In this document: positions 55,156-63,946 of the stretch, piece after piece | Layout: the number at the start of each line of letters is the position of its first letter | How positions within the stretch are numbered: the stretch's first letter is position 1 | Assembly: GCF_001262635.1 (NCBI RefSeq) | Contig: NZ_JXYH01000010.1 | Coordinates: 29,047-93,046 of the forward strand | DNA: 64,000 bases | Source of the DNA: Aestuariivita boseongensis | Lineage (GTDB): Bacteria > Pseudomonadota > Alphaproteobacteria > Rhodobacterales > Rhodobacteraceae | Reading direction: 5' to 3' | Made by a program: the position numbers and the translations under genes | The notes under the pieces: generated by a model | Told to the model about the DNA's origin: nothing | Seen by the model: only the letters and a program-made list of their open reading frames with translations | The model's database searches: none

Positions 55156-55623
55156 TCACGCCATACGTGAGATACGCTCTTCAATGTCGCGGGCATATTC
55201 TGCCACGCGCAGTCGAAACCGTTTTGTCAGATTGCTTTTGGCCAGCTTCATCGACTGTACAAAAAGCCGCGCGGGCAATGTGCGGGGTTTGATCTCGAAA
55301 TCGACGGAAATGCGCGTGCGATTGGGCGACAGCGCCACAAGCTCCAGCGCGAGAGATGTCAAAAGCCCGCCCGACTGCCCCTCGAAAACCATTTCCGTGG
55401 GTATCGCGTATCGCGCCAGGGTAACCTGGGTCTTCCGCTCTTTGCCACGAAAGGTGAAGCTGGCCTGCCAGGCCTGGCCGACATGCGGAATGTCGTGATC
55501 GCCGATCCGGTGCACATCCGCCCCGCGCCGGATGGCCGAGCGTTCGTAAATCTCGAAATCCGACAGCATGCCAAACACGCTGGCAATCGGCGCTTCGACG
55601 TCTTCCTTGCTGGAAAATTTCAT
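55156..55623 (-). CDS. SRPBCC-family protein
   Basis: 155 residues with the polyketide-cyclase/SRPBCC (START-like) fold pattern: VEAPIASVFGMLSDFEIYERS at the start, beta strands, then a C-terminal helix with many Arg/Lys. Ligand unknown. It follows nudC by 45 bases in the same direction and may be co-transcribed. Confidence 0.8.
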   Translation of the reverse strand: MKFSSKEDVEAPIASVFGMLSDFEIYERSAIRRGADVHRIGDHDIPHVGQAWQASFTFRGKERKTQVTLARYAIPTEMVFEGQSGGLLTSLALELVALSPNRTRISVDFEIKPRTLPARLFVQSMKLAKSNLTKRFRLRVAEYARDIEERISRMA

Positions 55624-55668
55624 GCTGCGTGCCTCGGGGATGCTTTGTGATTTGGCAAAACTGTGCCG

Positions 55669-56649
55669 TCAATCCAGCCTGTCCGCAAGCCAGTTGCGGA
55701 TCAAAAAATGCGCGATCGCCCCCTTGCGCGCCGGTTTCAAAACCGGGTGCTGGCCGGCAAAAGCCGTCATCATCTCGTCCCGCGTCACCCAGATCGCATC
55801 TTCGATCTCGTTCGGGTCGATCGTGATATCCCGGCTCAGCGCCTCCCCCCCGCACCCGAACATGAGCGAGGCCGGAAACGGCCAGGGCTGGCTTGCCAGA
55901 TAGCTCACAGCGCCCACTTTGACGCCGGTTTCCTCGAATACTTCGCGCCGCACGGCAGCTTCCAGGGTTTCACCGGGCTCCACGAAACCCGCCAGAAGGG
56001 AATACATCCCCTCGGGCCAACCTGGGGACCGGCCCATGAGAACGGATGACCCGTGCGTGATCAGCATGATCACAACCGGATCGGTCCGTGGGAAATGATG
56101 CGACTTGCACGCGGGGCAGGTGCGCTGCCATCCCGCCTGCGCCACATCGCTGCGCGTACCACACCGCGCACAGAAACGGTGCGTACTGTGCCAACCGATG
56201 ATCGCCTTGGCGGTTGCCGCGATTTCTGCCGCCCGCCGATCAAGCCGCGTCATCACCATGCGCAATTCGGCAAAAACATGGTCCTCGGGCAAGTCGGGGT
56301 GGCGCTGCTGGCTGGGATCCAGAAAAAGCCCGAGGGACTCGGCATCCAGCTGTTCCGGCTCCCAGGTCGAAAAATCCACAGCAAAAAGAGGCGTTCCATC
56401 CTCCTCAAGCCCAATGAAAACCATCGTGTCCCGATTTCCAACCTCGCGCTCAAGAACCGGATGATCCGGTGGCAGCAGGCCCAGACTGTCCTGCCCTTCC
56501 CCTTTGAGCAGTGGCTTGCCCCGCCAGACCGGAAGGCACCGCGCGCGCGAATCTTTCAGCATTTTGGCCAAGGCCGCCGCATCGCCACGCAGATGGGCCG
56601 CGCGATCCAGTCCGCTGCCCCCGAATGTCACTGTTTCGGCCAGTTTCAC
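55669..56649 (-). CDS. nudC: NADH pyrophosphatase / NAD-RNA decapping hydrolase
   Basis: 326 residues from a GTG at 56649 that has AGGGAGG six bases upstream; an ATG two codons earlier (56655) directly abuts that site and is less likely. Zinc ribbon CARCG...CPAC; Nudix box GFVEPGETLEAAVRREVFEE followed by TGV; NudC signature SQPWPFPASLM. Hydrolyses NADH and NAD-capped RNA. Confidence 0.93.
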   Translation of the reverse strand: MKLAETVTFGGSGLDRAAHLRGDAAALAKMLKDSRARCLPVWRGKPLLKGEGQDSLGLLPPDHPVLEREVGNRDTMVFIGLEEDGTPLFAVDFSTWEPEQLDAESLGLFLDPSQQRHPDLPEDHVFAELRMVMTRLDRRAAEIAATAKAIIGWHSTHRFCARCGTRSDVAQAGWQRTCPACKSHHFPRTDPVVIMLITHGSSVLMGRSPGWPEGMYSLLAGFVEPGETLEAAVRREVFEETGVKVGAVSYLASQPWPFPASLMFGCGGEALSRDITIDPNEIEDAIWVTRDEMMTAFAGQHPVLKPARKGAIAHFLIRNWLADRLD

Positions 56650-56752
56650 CTTCATCCTCCCTGCCTGTTTGGCAGGCATCGCATGCGATTTGCCGCGATA
56701 CAATGGCAGGCGGTCGAATTACTTCGCGAAGAATTCGCATACCGAACCTTGA

Positions 56753-58669
56753 ATGCAACCTGAAGTTGCTATGTTGTCAGGGGAAGGTTGTTCTTACCCC
56801 GCCACGGAGGGCGTTCTGAAACACGATCGTCGGCTTCCCGAAACAACTGCTGTGGGGCAGTCGTCGACACGCAAAGCGGGCCGGTTGCGCATTCTTGCGA
56901 CTTCGGATCTGCATATGCAGCTGCGCAGTTTCGATTACTTCACGGATAAACCTATCGAAAGCGCCGGCATGACCCGGCTGGCCACCCTGATGCGCGAGAC
57001 CCGCGAAAAGGCCAAAGCACGCGGCGATGTGGTGATCACCCTCGACAATGGCGACAGCCTGCAGGGCACCCCGCTGGAAGAACAGGCCCTGCGCGACATG
57101 GCGGGCCCGCACATCTTCTACCGGGCGCTGAACCTCATGCAGTATGACGCGGCCGGTCTGGGCAATCACGATTTCAACTTCGACCTCGATTCCCTCGAGG
57201 CCAGCCTGCGCGATGCCCCCGTGCCGATCCTGTGCACGAATGCGCGGCGCGTCGATGGCGGGCAACTGCCCGTGCATCGCTGGACCGTGCTTGACCGAGA
57301 GCTTTGCGGGCATTCCCTGAAAATAGGCGTCTTCTCGGTGTTGCCGCCACAAACGCTGATCTGGGATGCCGATCACCTGACCGGCCACATGACGATTGAT
57401 GACATCATGTCCTCGGCGCGCGATGCCATCGCGACCCTTCGGTCAGAGGGTTGTGACATCATCATCGCATTGGCCCATACCGGCCTTGGCGAACCGGTCG
57501 AAGAAACCGGGCAGGAAAACGCGCTTTGGCCATTGACCCAGATGGGTGGTCTGGATGCGGTTGTGGCCGGTCACACGCATCTGTTACTGCCCGATCCGCA
57601 TGCACCAGAAGGCTCTGACCTGGCGCGCGGCGTTTTGCATGGCACGCCCGTGGTCATGCCGGGGGCAGGTGGCGGGCATCTTGGCATCATCGATCTGGAT
57701 CTGGCGCATGACGGCCGCGCGTGGCAGGTCATTGGCAAACAGGCCCAACTGCGCCCGGCCGAAACGGGCGAGGATGCAGCACTTTCTGAAATGACTGCGC
57801 CACTGCACCGGGCGACGCGGTCGCATCTGGCGCAAAGCATAGGTCATACCCCTCTGCCGCTTCACAGCTATTTCGGGTTTCTGGCCCCGTCCCCAGCCCT
57901 TGCCCTTGTCGCGGCTGCCAAAGCGCATGCGCTCAGCCAATTGGGCGCGCTGCCTGATGGCTTGCCGATCCTGTCCAGTGTTGCCCCGGCCAAGATGGGC
58001 GGGCGCGGCGGGCCTGACAATTACGTCAACATTCCCGCCGGGCCGCTCAGCCTGCGCCATGTCTTCGATCTGTGCTTCTTCCCGAACCGGATGGCCGGCG
58101 TCATCGTCACCGGCGCGCAACTGGCCGACTGGATCGAGATGTCGGCCGGCCTTTACAACCAGATCACGCCCGGCCAGCCCGATCAGCCCCTTCTGGATCC
58201 TGAAAGACCCGCCCATGGCAGCGACATCTTCTACGGTGTGGAATATGAACTAGACCTGTCCCAACCTTCGCGTTTCACCATCTCAGGCGACCTGGTCGAC
58301 GACAGCCATCGCCGATTGGTACGGCTTGAGTATCAGGGCAAACCTGTTGCCGCCGATGACAGGTTCGCCGTCGCCCTCAGCAGTTACCGGGCCAATGGCG
58401 GCGGCAATATCGCAGCCCTCAGATCAGCCGAGAGGATAGAGATACCGCATCTTCTGGTGCGCGATGCGCTGCGGACCTATCTTCAGGACGGGTGCTTCCC
58501 CGATTGGGCGCAACAACAGGTCTGCCGGTTCACGCCGCTGGGTCAAACCACTGTCCTGGCCGCCTCCAGCCCCGATGCGCGCGCCCATCTTGACGAGCTG
58601 GGTCCGATTTTTGCCGGAGAGCATGGCATAGACAAGCACGGCTTCCTTCAACTGCGCCTGACGCTTTGA
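56753..58669 (+). CDS. 5'-nucleotidase / 2',3'-cyclic phosphodiesterase family protein
   Basis: Up to 638 residues. The metallophosphatase domain has ATSDLHMQ, DNGDSLQG, GNHDFNFD, ALAHTG and AGHTHLL; the C-terminal nucleotidase domain includes FFPNRMAGVIVTGAQ, FYGVEYELD and SSYRANGGG. It resembles CpdB. No signal peptide is visible from ATG 56753, unlike most relatives, and no good ribosome site precedes it, so the start is uncertain; GGAGGG occurs at 56804-56809 with no standard start codon after it. Confidence 0.85.
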   Translation: MQPEVAMLSGEGCSYPATEGVLKHDRRLPETTAVGQSSTRKAGRLRILATSDLHMQLRSFDYFTDKPIESAGMTRLATLMRETREKAKARGDVVITLDNGDSLQGTPLEEQALRDMAGPHIFYRALNLMQYDAAGLGNHDFNFDLDSLEASLRDAPVPILCTNARRVDGGQLPVHRWTVLDRELCGHSLKIGVFSVLPPQTLIWDADHLTGHMTIDDIMSSARDAIATLRSEGCDIIIALAHTGLGEPVEETGQENALWPLTQMGGLDAVVAGHTHLLLPDPHAPEGSDLARGVLHGTPVVMPGAGGGHLGIIDLDLAHDGRAWQVIGKQAQLRPAETGEDAALSEMTAPLHRATRSHLAQSIGHTPLPLHSYFGFLAPSPALALVAAAKAHALSQLGALPDGLPILSSVAPAKMGGRGGPDNYVNIPAGPLSLRHVFDLCFFPNRMAGVIVTGAQLADWIEMSAGLYNQITPGQPDQPLLDPERPAHGSDIFYGVEYELDLSQPSRFTISGDLVDDSHRRLVRLEYQGKPVAADDRFAVALSSYRANGGGNIAALRSAERIEIPHLLVRDALRTYLQDGCFPDWAQQQVCRFTPLGQTTVLAASSPDARAHLDELGPIFAGEHGIDKHGFLQLRLTL

Positions 58670-58717
58670 CCTTTGGGTGATCTTGCGAATCCCGCCGGGT
58701 TTCCCTAAATAAACCCC

Positions 58718-58815
58718 TGAGAGGTTGGCGCGGGCGAGCGCCTCGCCAACCCGGTCAGATCCGGAAGGAAGCAGCCGTAACGAGCCCCGCTTGGGTCGTT
58801 GTCCAGCCTCTCACC
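58718..58815 (+). ncRNA. ffs: Signal recognition particle RNA (4.5S, small bacterial type)
   Basis: The conserved SRP RNA hairpin GGTCAGATCCGGAAGGAAGC, then AGCCGTAA, is present (58753-58780), enclosed by a long stem: GAGAGGTTGG at the 5' side pairs with CCAGCCTCTC at the 3' side. Length about 98 bases. Ends approximate. It binds Ffh for membrane protein targeting. Confidence 0.95.
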
Positions 58816-58828
58816 CTTTCCACCAGGA

Positions 58829-59704
58829 TCAGATGCAAACAGCCTCGCCCAACATGTGCGGCCATATCGCCGCGTTCTGTGGCGCGAACCCCGCAACATG
58901 CCCTACCGATGACAAACCGGCATCGGACGGATCCAGCACAACCCGGCTGCAGGCCTCCGCGCCAAAGCTGCGCTCCAGCCGCCATGTGCAGCGCGACGGC
59001 ATCATGGAATCATCGGCAAAGCTGACAAGACGCACAGGCGCACCGGTCCATTTCGGCTTGGGGATCGTGTCTCCAACGTCCGGCCAGAAAAAGGATTTCG
59101 ACGTGCACCACTTGCGCCATTCCCAATAGACGCCGGGTGGCAGGTCCTCCCCGAACCCCAGACGCTTGCCGGGCAAATACCCAAGCGCCCCGGCGATCAG
59201 CGGGGCATGGCCAAACCAGAACAGCCGCGCCAATCCCTGATAGGGCCAGGGGTGATCGCTGTGGTGCACATAACCGCTTGCAACGGCAAAGACGTGTTCG
59301 ATGTCGTCAATGTCATCCTGCATGGGAAGCAACATCGCGCCCAGAGAATGCCCCAGCACCCAAAGCGGAACGCCCGGAATCCGATCCCGCAACGCCGCGC
59401 GGGCGGCGGGTTGATCGCGCAGCGCCCAGTTCAGCATTGTCGCATGGCTATCACGCACATGTCCCGTGGCCGACGTACCCATGCCGTCATAGTCAAATGT
59501 CAGGCACGCGATTTTCTGGTCAGACGCAAGCCACCGGGCAAAGTGGCGATAGAAACGCTGTGGCACACCCGTTGCGCCGTTCAGAACCAGGGCCGCACGC
59601 GGAGGCCCCGAAGGAAGAAAAAGAGTGCCGCTCAGTTCAGTTGAACCTGATGGGAAGGTAACAGGCACAACCTGGATCAGGTCGGAGGAATTGGCATCCA
59701 GCAT
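58829..59704 (-). CDS. Alpha/beta hydrolase
   Basis: 291 residues with nucleophile elbow GHSLG (about 117-121), oxyanion region LNGATGVPQRFYRHFA, DYDGMG, and a C-terminal GHVAGF for the catalytic His. No signal peptide. Divergent from a TetR regulator with duplicated operators between, so it is probably de-repressed by that regulator's ligand. Substrate unknown. Confidence 0.85.
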   Translation of the reverse strand: MLDANSSDLIQVVPVTFPSGSTELSGTLFLPSGPPRAALVLNGATGVPQRFYRHFARWLASDQKIACLTFDYDGMGTSATGHVRDSHATMLNWALRDQPAARAALRDRIPGVPLWVLGHSLGAMLLPMQDDIDDIEHVFAVASGYVHHSDHPWPYQGLARLFWFGHAPLIAGALGYLPGKRLGFGEDLPPGVYWEWRKWCTSKSFFWPDVGDTIPKPKWTGAPVRLVSFADDSMMPSRCTWRLERSFGAEACSRVVLDPSDAGLSSVGHVAGFAPQNAAIWPHMLGEAVCI

Positions 59705-59731
59705 GAGCAGATCCTCTGGGTTGCGAGCGGC

Positions 59732-59775
59732 ACTAGACCAATCGGTCCAATCACATCACTAGACCAATCGGTCCA
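59732..59775. promoter_or_regulatory. Duplicated TetR-type operator
   Basis: ACTAGACCAATCGGTCCA occurs twice as an exact direct repeat (59732-59749 and 59758-59775), offset by 26 bases. Each holds the inverted repeat GACC-AATC-GGTC typical of TetR-family sites. They lie just before both divergent genes. Confidence 0.82.
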
Positions 59776-59794
59776 GACCTGTCAATATGGAAAC

Positions 59795-60361
59795 ATGACC
59801 AGCTCGGACCGCCCCCTTCCCACGAAAGACCGCCTGATACAGGCTGCGGCCCGCCTGTTTCGCCGCTATGGCTATAACGGGGTTGGGCTGAACGACATTC
59901 TTGAGGCCGCCAAGGCCCCCAAAGGATCGCTCTATCATCATTTTCCGAACGGCAAGACGGATCTTGCCATCGCCGCAGCGACCTGGGCCTCAGACGGAAT
60001 GCTGCGCACCATGGCTGCGTCTTTTGAAAATGCCGACAGTTTCGAGGCCGGTTTCGCCACGCTCTGTCACAAGCTGGCCAAGCTGTTCGAACTGTCGGGC
60101 CAAAGCGACGGATGCCCCGTCTCGGGCGCGCTATTCGATGGGCCGGAAAACGAAGACTTCCGCAAAACCACCGACCACATCTTCGAAGGCTGGATCTCCG
60201 AAGCAGAACACTACGCCATCCGTTTCGGGGATAATCCCGATGACGCAAGGCGCAAGGCTGAACTTCTGTTCATGCTGATCGAAGGCGGCTGGACCATGGC
60301 ACGCGCGAAACGGTCATCGGACGTATTGCGCCACCTGCCGGAAAAGCTGGCGGCGCTTTGA
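59795..60361 (+). CDS. TetR-family repressor
   Basis: 188 residues. The N-terminal helix-turn-helix (about 12-58: RLIQAAARLFRRYGYNGVG, LNDILEAAKAPKGSLYHHFP) is typical of the YxaF/LmrA-like TetR group, followed by a helical ligand domain with CPVSGALFDGPENEDFR. Probable repressor of itself and the divergent hydrolase through the repeated operators. Confidence 0.92.
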   Translation: MTSSDRPLPTKDRLIQAAARLFRRYGYNGVGLNDILEAAKAPKGSLYHHFPNGKTDLAIAAATWASDGMLRTMAASFENADSFEAGFATLCHKLAKLFELSGQSDGCPVSGALFDGPENEDFRKTTDHIFEGWISEAEHYAIRFGDNPDDARRKAELLFMLIEGGWTMARAKRSSDVLRHLPEKLAAL

Positions 60362-60366
60362 CCCGC

Positions 60367-61206
60367 CTATAACCGGTTGGTCGAGAAAGTGTCACAAGCC
60401 GCGATCCGCGCCTGATCAAAGCCGCGCTCAAACCAGCGGGCGCGCTGCGCGGATGTGCCATGGGTAAAGGTATGCGGCTGCGGCACCCGGCCCGCGCTTC
60501 TTTGCAACTGATCGTCGCCGATCATCCGCGCCGCGTTCAGCGCCTCGGCCAGATCCCCGCGCTCCATCAGCCCCTGCACCGATGCGGCCCACACGCCGGA
60601 CAGGCAATCGGCCTGCAGCTCAAGCCGCACGGTCAGCGCGTTGGCCTGGGATCGCGAGGATTGTCTGCGCAGGTCATGAACCTGCTTCAGGATACCAAGC
60701 TGGTTCTGCACGTGATGCGCCACCTCATGCGCCACCACATAGGCCGCCGCGAAGTCACCCCCGGCGCCCAGCCGCTGCGACATCGTCGCGAAGAACTGCG
60801 TATCCAGATAGGCTTTCTGATCAGCCGGGCAGTAAAACGGCCCCGTCGCGCCGGACGCCCCGCCACAAGGGCTTTGCGTCGCCCCGCCAAACAGAACCAG
60901 AACCGGCGGTTGATAGCTACGACCCAATTCCTCTTCAAACCGCGCGGCCCAGACCTGTTCCGTTGTCGCTAGAACACGCGAAGTAAAGTCGGCAGCCTGC
61001 TGATCAGCCTCGCTGAGCGCACGGGGTTCGCCCACCGATCCGGCCTGTTCCTCCAGCAGGGGCACCACGTCGATTCCGGTGAAATATCCGATCGCCAGGA
61101 TCAGCAGCACCGCGCCCGCACTCAGCCCACCCGCGCGCCCGCCAACGCGCCGCTGACCGCGCCTGTCTTCGATATTGGTGCTTTTTCTGACGCCTCGTAA
61201 CCGCAT
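60367..61206 (-). CDS. Neutral zinc metallopeptidase (YpfJ/KPN_02809 family)
   Basis: 279 residues; N-terminal membrane helix (AGAVLLILAIGYFTGIDVV) after a basic segment, zinc motif HEVAHH, downstream ELQADCLSGVWA supplying the third ligand, and CGGASGATGPFYCPAD. GGAGG precedes ATG 61206. The active site should face the periplasm. Function in cells is unknown. Confidence 0.9.
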   Translation of the reverse strand: MRLRGVRKSTNIEDRRGQRRVGGRAGGLSAGAVLLILAIGYFTGIDVVPLLEEQAGSVGEPRALSEADQQAADFTSRVLATTEQVWAARFEEELGRSYQPPVLVLFGGATQSPCGGASGATGPFYCPADQKAYLDTQFFATMSQRLGAGGDFAAAYVVAHEVAHHVQNQLGILKQVHDLRRQSSRSQANALTVRLELQADCLSGVWAASVQGLMERGDLAEALNAARMIGDDQLQRSAGRVPQPHTFTHGTSAQRARWFERGFDQARIAACDTFSTNRL

Positions 61207-61346
61207 GGCGAACCTCCGAACCGGAACACATCTTACCATCCTAAGCGCATCGCGGCGCACCTGACCAGCGATCTTACACGCTCCTTGCTGGACCGCCCCG
61301 GCGCGCTCGCATAACCTGCGGGCTCAGCCGAATCTCCGGAGAGACG

Positions 61347-63104
61347 ATGAGCGAGACCGACACAAAAGGGTACAAGGTACTGGCGCGGAAATACCGCCCG
61401 GAAACCTTCGCCGATCTCGTAGGTCAGGACGCCATGGTGCGCACCCTGAAAAACGCGTTCGAGGCGGACCGGATCGCTCAGGCCTTCATCATGACAGGCA
61501 TTCGCGGAACGGGTAAGACGACGACCGCCCGGATCATCGCCAAGGGCATGAACTGCATCGGGCCGGATGGGCAAGGCCAGCCCACGACAGATCCTTGCGG
61601 GCAATGCGAGCATTGCGTGGCGATCATGGAAGGCCGCCATGTCGATGTGATGGAGATGGACGCGGCCTCGCGCACCGGCGTTGGCGATATCCGCGAAATC
61701 ATCGATTCCGTCGCCTATCGCGCGGCCTCCGCCCGCTACAAGATCTACATCATCGACGAAGTCCACATGCTGTCCAACAGCGCCTTCAACGCGCTTTTGA
61801 AAACGCTGGAAGAACCTCCAGCGCATGTGAAATTCATTTTCGCCACAACCGAGATCCGCAAAGTCCCAGTGACGGTCCTGTCGCGCTGCCAGCGCTTTGA
61901 CCTGCGCCGGATCGAACCCGAAGACATGATCGCCCTTCTGCGCCGGATCGCAACCGCCGAAGGCGCGCAGATCACCGACGATGCGCTGGCGCTGATCACC
62001 CGCGCGGCGGAAGGGTCGGCACGCGACGCAACCTCGCTTCTGGATCAGGCGATTTCCCATGGCGCGGGCGAAACCACCGCCGATCAGGTTCGCGCGATGC
62101 TGGGTCTGGCCGACCGGGGCCGGGTTCTGGATCTGATGGACATGATCCTGAAGGGCGATGCAGCCGCCGCTTTAGGCGAGCTGGGCGCGCAATATGCCGA
62201 TGGGGCCGATCCCATGGCCGTGCTGCGTGATCTGGCTGAAATCACGCACTGGATTTCCGTGGTCAAGATCACCCCAGACGCGGCCGAAGACCCCACCGTC
62301 AGCCCCGATGAGCGTGCCCGCGGCGTCCAGATGGCCGAGGCTTTGCCGATGCGCGTCCTGACCCGCATGTGGCAGATGCTGCTGAAAGCGCTTGAGGAGG
62401 TCGCCGCCGCCCCCAACGCCATGATGGCCGCCGAGATGGCGATCATCCGGCTGACCCATGTGGCCGATCTGCCCAGCCCGGAAGAGCTGGTGCGCCGCTT
62501 GTCTGATGCGCCGCCGCCTCCCGCACCGGGCCCAGGCCCCGGGACCGCCGTGCAGAACGGCACAAGCTCCGGCGCACAGGCGGTGGCGCGGGCGCAAACC
62601 CGTATGGCGGGCAGCCCCAACGCTTCGGGTCAGACCACCGCTCTGGCGCGCGATCTGGATGAGGCGCTGGCGCGCTTTCCCACATTCGAACACGTGGTCG
62701 AACTGATCCGCGCCAACCGCGATGGCAAGCTGCTGGTCGATGTGGAAACCGGCCTGCGGCTGGTCAGCTATCAGCCCGGCCGGATCGAGTTTCAACCTGC
62801 AGACAACGCCCCCGGCGATCTGGCGCAGCGGCTGGGCCAGCGCCTGCAGATGTGGACGGGAAACCGTTGGGGCGTCTCGGTCGTCTCTTCCGGCGGCGGC
62901 AAGACGATTGACGAGGTGCGCAACGCCGAACGCTATGCGCTGGAAGAACAGGCGCGCGCGCACCCGATGGTGCAGGCCGTCCTGTCGGCCTTCCCCAAGG
63001 CGCAGATCAAGGATATCCGCACCGCCGCAGACATCGCGGCCGAGGCCCAGACCGAAGCCCTCCCCGAGGTCGAAGACGAATGGGATCCGTTCGAAGAAGA
63101 CTGA
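61347..63104 (+). CDS. dnaX: DNA polymerase III subunits gamma and tau
   Basis: 585 residues: AAA+ clamp-loader ATPase with Walker A GIRGTGKTT, zinc module CGQCEHC, Walker B YIIDEVHML, sensor 1 FATTE and LSRCQRF, then domain III and a tau-type C-terminal region. No clear programmed frameshift site was looked for with success. Followed by a small membrane-protein gene and YbaB/EbfC, the common dnaX neighbour. Confidence 0.96.
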   Translation: MSETDTKGYKVLARKYRPETFADLVGQDAMVRTLKNAFEADRIAQAFIMTGIRGTGKTTTARIIAKGMNCIGPDGQGQPTTDPCGQCEHCVAIMEGRHVDVMEMDAASRTGVGDIREIIDSVAYRAASARYKIYIIDEVHMLSNSAFNALLKTLEEPPAHVKFIFATTEIRKVPVTVLSRCQRFDLRRIEPEDMIALLRRIATAEGAQITDDALALITRAAEGSARDATSLLDQAISHGAGETTADQVRAMLGLADRGRVLDLMDMILKGDAAAALGELGAQYADGADPMAVLRDLAEITHWISVVKITPDAAEDPTVSPDERARGVQMAEALPMRVLTRMWQMLLKALEEVAAAPNAMMAAEMAIIRLTHVADLPSPEELVRRLSDAPPPPAPGPGPGTAVQNGTSSGAQAVARAQTRMAGSPNASGQTTALARDLDEALARFPTFEHVVELIRANRDGKLLVDVETGLRLVSYQPGRIEFQPADNAPGDLAQRLGQRLQMWTGNRWGVSVVSSGGGKTIDEVRNAERYALEEQARAHPMVQAVLSAFPKAQIKDIRTAADIAAEAQTEALPEVEDEWDPFEED

Positions 63105-63123
63105 TCAACCAAAGGCACAGGCC

Positions 63124-63525
63124 ATCAAACAGCTTCGCATCCTCATCCCCGCATTCCTGCTGATCCCGGGCTCCGCCTGGGCGCAAAGCTGCGCGGATCA
63201 GCGCCCGAACTGGATTGCAGGTACAGATGTGACCATGGTGGACGAGGCGATCGCACTCTTTTCCTCCCCGTTTGCATTGGTACTGCTTGTGGCCAGCGCG
63301 CTCTGCCTGCGGTTCAAAAGCCAATGGGGCGGCGTCGTCGTCGTGGTGCTCTGGACCGCTCTGATCTCGCTTATCACATTCGCCGACGCGGGGGGGCGTG
63401 CCGCCGGCGTGGCCGAAGGTTGTATCGGATCGCCCACCCTGTTTATTGCGATTGTCGCCGCGATCAGCGTGATCGTGATCCTCTATACCGTTCCACGCAC
63501 CCCCAAAGACGGGGATACCCCCTGA
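63124..63525 (+). CDS. Small membrane protein with apparent ATC start
   Basis: In this frame an ATC at 63124 is followed by KQLRILIPAFLLIPGSAWAQ, a clear signal peptide with an AWA-Q cleavage site, then about 110 residues with three membrane helices (ALVLLVASALCL, VVVVVLWTALISLI, LFIAIVAAISVIVILY). No ATG, GTG or TTG is available before the signal; AAAGG lies eight bases before the ATC. The first ATG (about 63235) would lose the signal. Function unknown. Confidence 0.6.
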   Translation: MKQLRILIPAFLLIPGSAWAQSCADQRPNWIAGTDVTMVDEAIALFSSPFALVLLVASALCLRFKSQWGGVVVVVLWTALISLITFADAGGRAAGVAEGCIGSPTLFIAIVAAISVIVILYTVPRTPKDGDTP

Positions 63526-63601
63526 CAGCCACGCGGCCCTTGTACGGCCCGCTTGCCCCCCGTATCTAACCATCAACCGATTTTTCAGGAGAGACCACGA
63601 C

Positions 63602-63946
63602 ATGCTCAAAGGACTTGGCAGCCTCGGCGATATGGCCGGGATGATGAAAAAAGCCCAGGAAATGCAGACCAAGATGGCCGAGATGCAGGAAGAGCTGCAC
63701 AACATCATGGTCACAGGCGAAGCGGGCGCGGGTCTAGTGAAGGCCACCGCATCGGCGAAAGGGGATCTCAAGGCGCTGGATATCGATCCGTCGATTTTTA
63801 ATGGCGACGACAAGGAAGTTGTCGAAGACCTGATCCTGGCCGCCATCAAGGATGCGCAGGCGAAAGCCGCCGAACGCGCGCAAGAAGAGATGGGCAAACT
63901 GACCGAAGGTCTGGGCCTGCCCAAGGATATGAAGCTTCCGTTCTAA
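63602..63946 (+). CDS. YbaB/EbfC-family nucleoid-associated protein
   Basis: 114 residues starting MLKGLGSLGDMAGMMKKAQE with CAGGAG upstream; the family core GEAGAGLVKATASAKGDLKAL and the helical ends are present. A DNA-binding dimer, usually encoded between dnaX and recR; recR would lie just beyond the window. The last 54 bases hold an inverted repeat GGTTTGC/GCAAACC (63975-63991) and no gene start that can be supported. Confidence 0.95.
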   Translation: MLKGLGSLGDMAGMMKKAQEMQTKMAEMQEELHNIMVTGEAGAGLVKATASAKGDLKALDIDPSIFNGDDKEVVEDLILAAIKDAQAKAAERAQEEMGKLTEGLGLPKDMKLPF

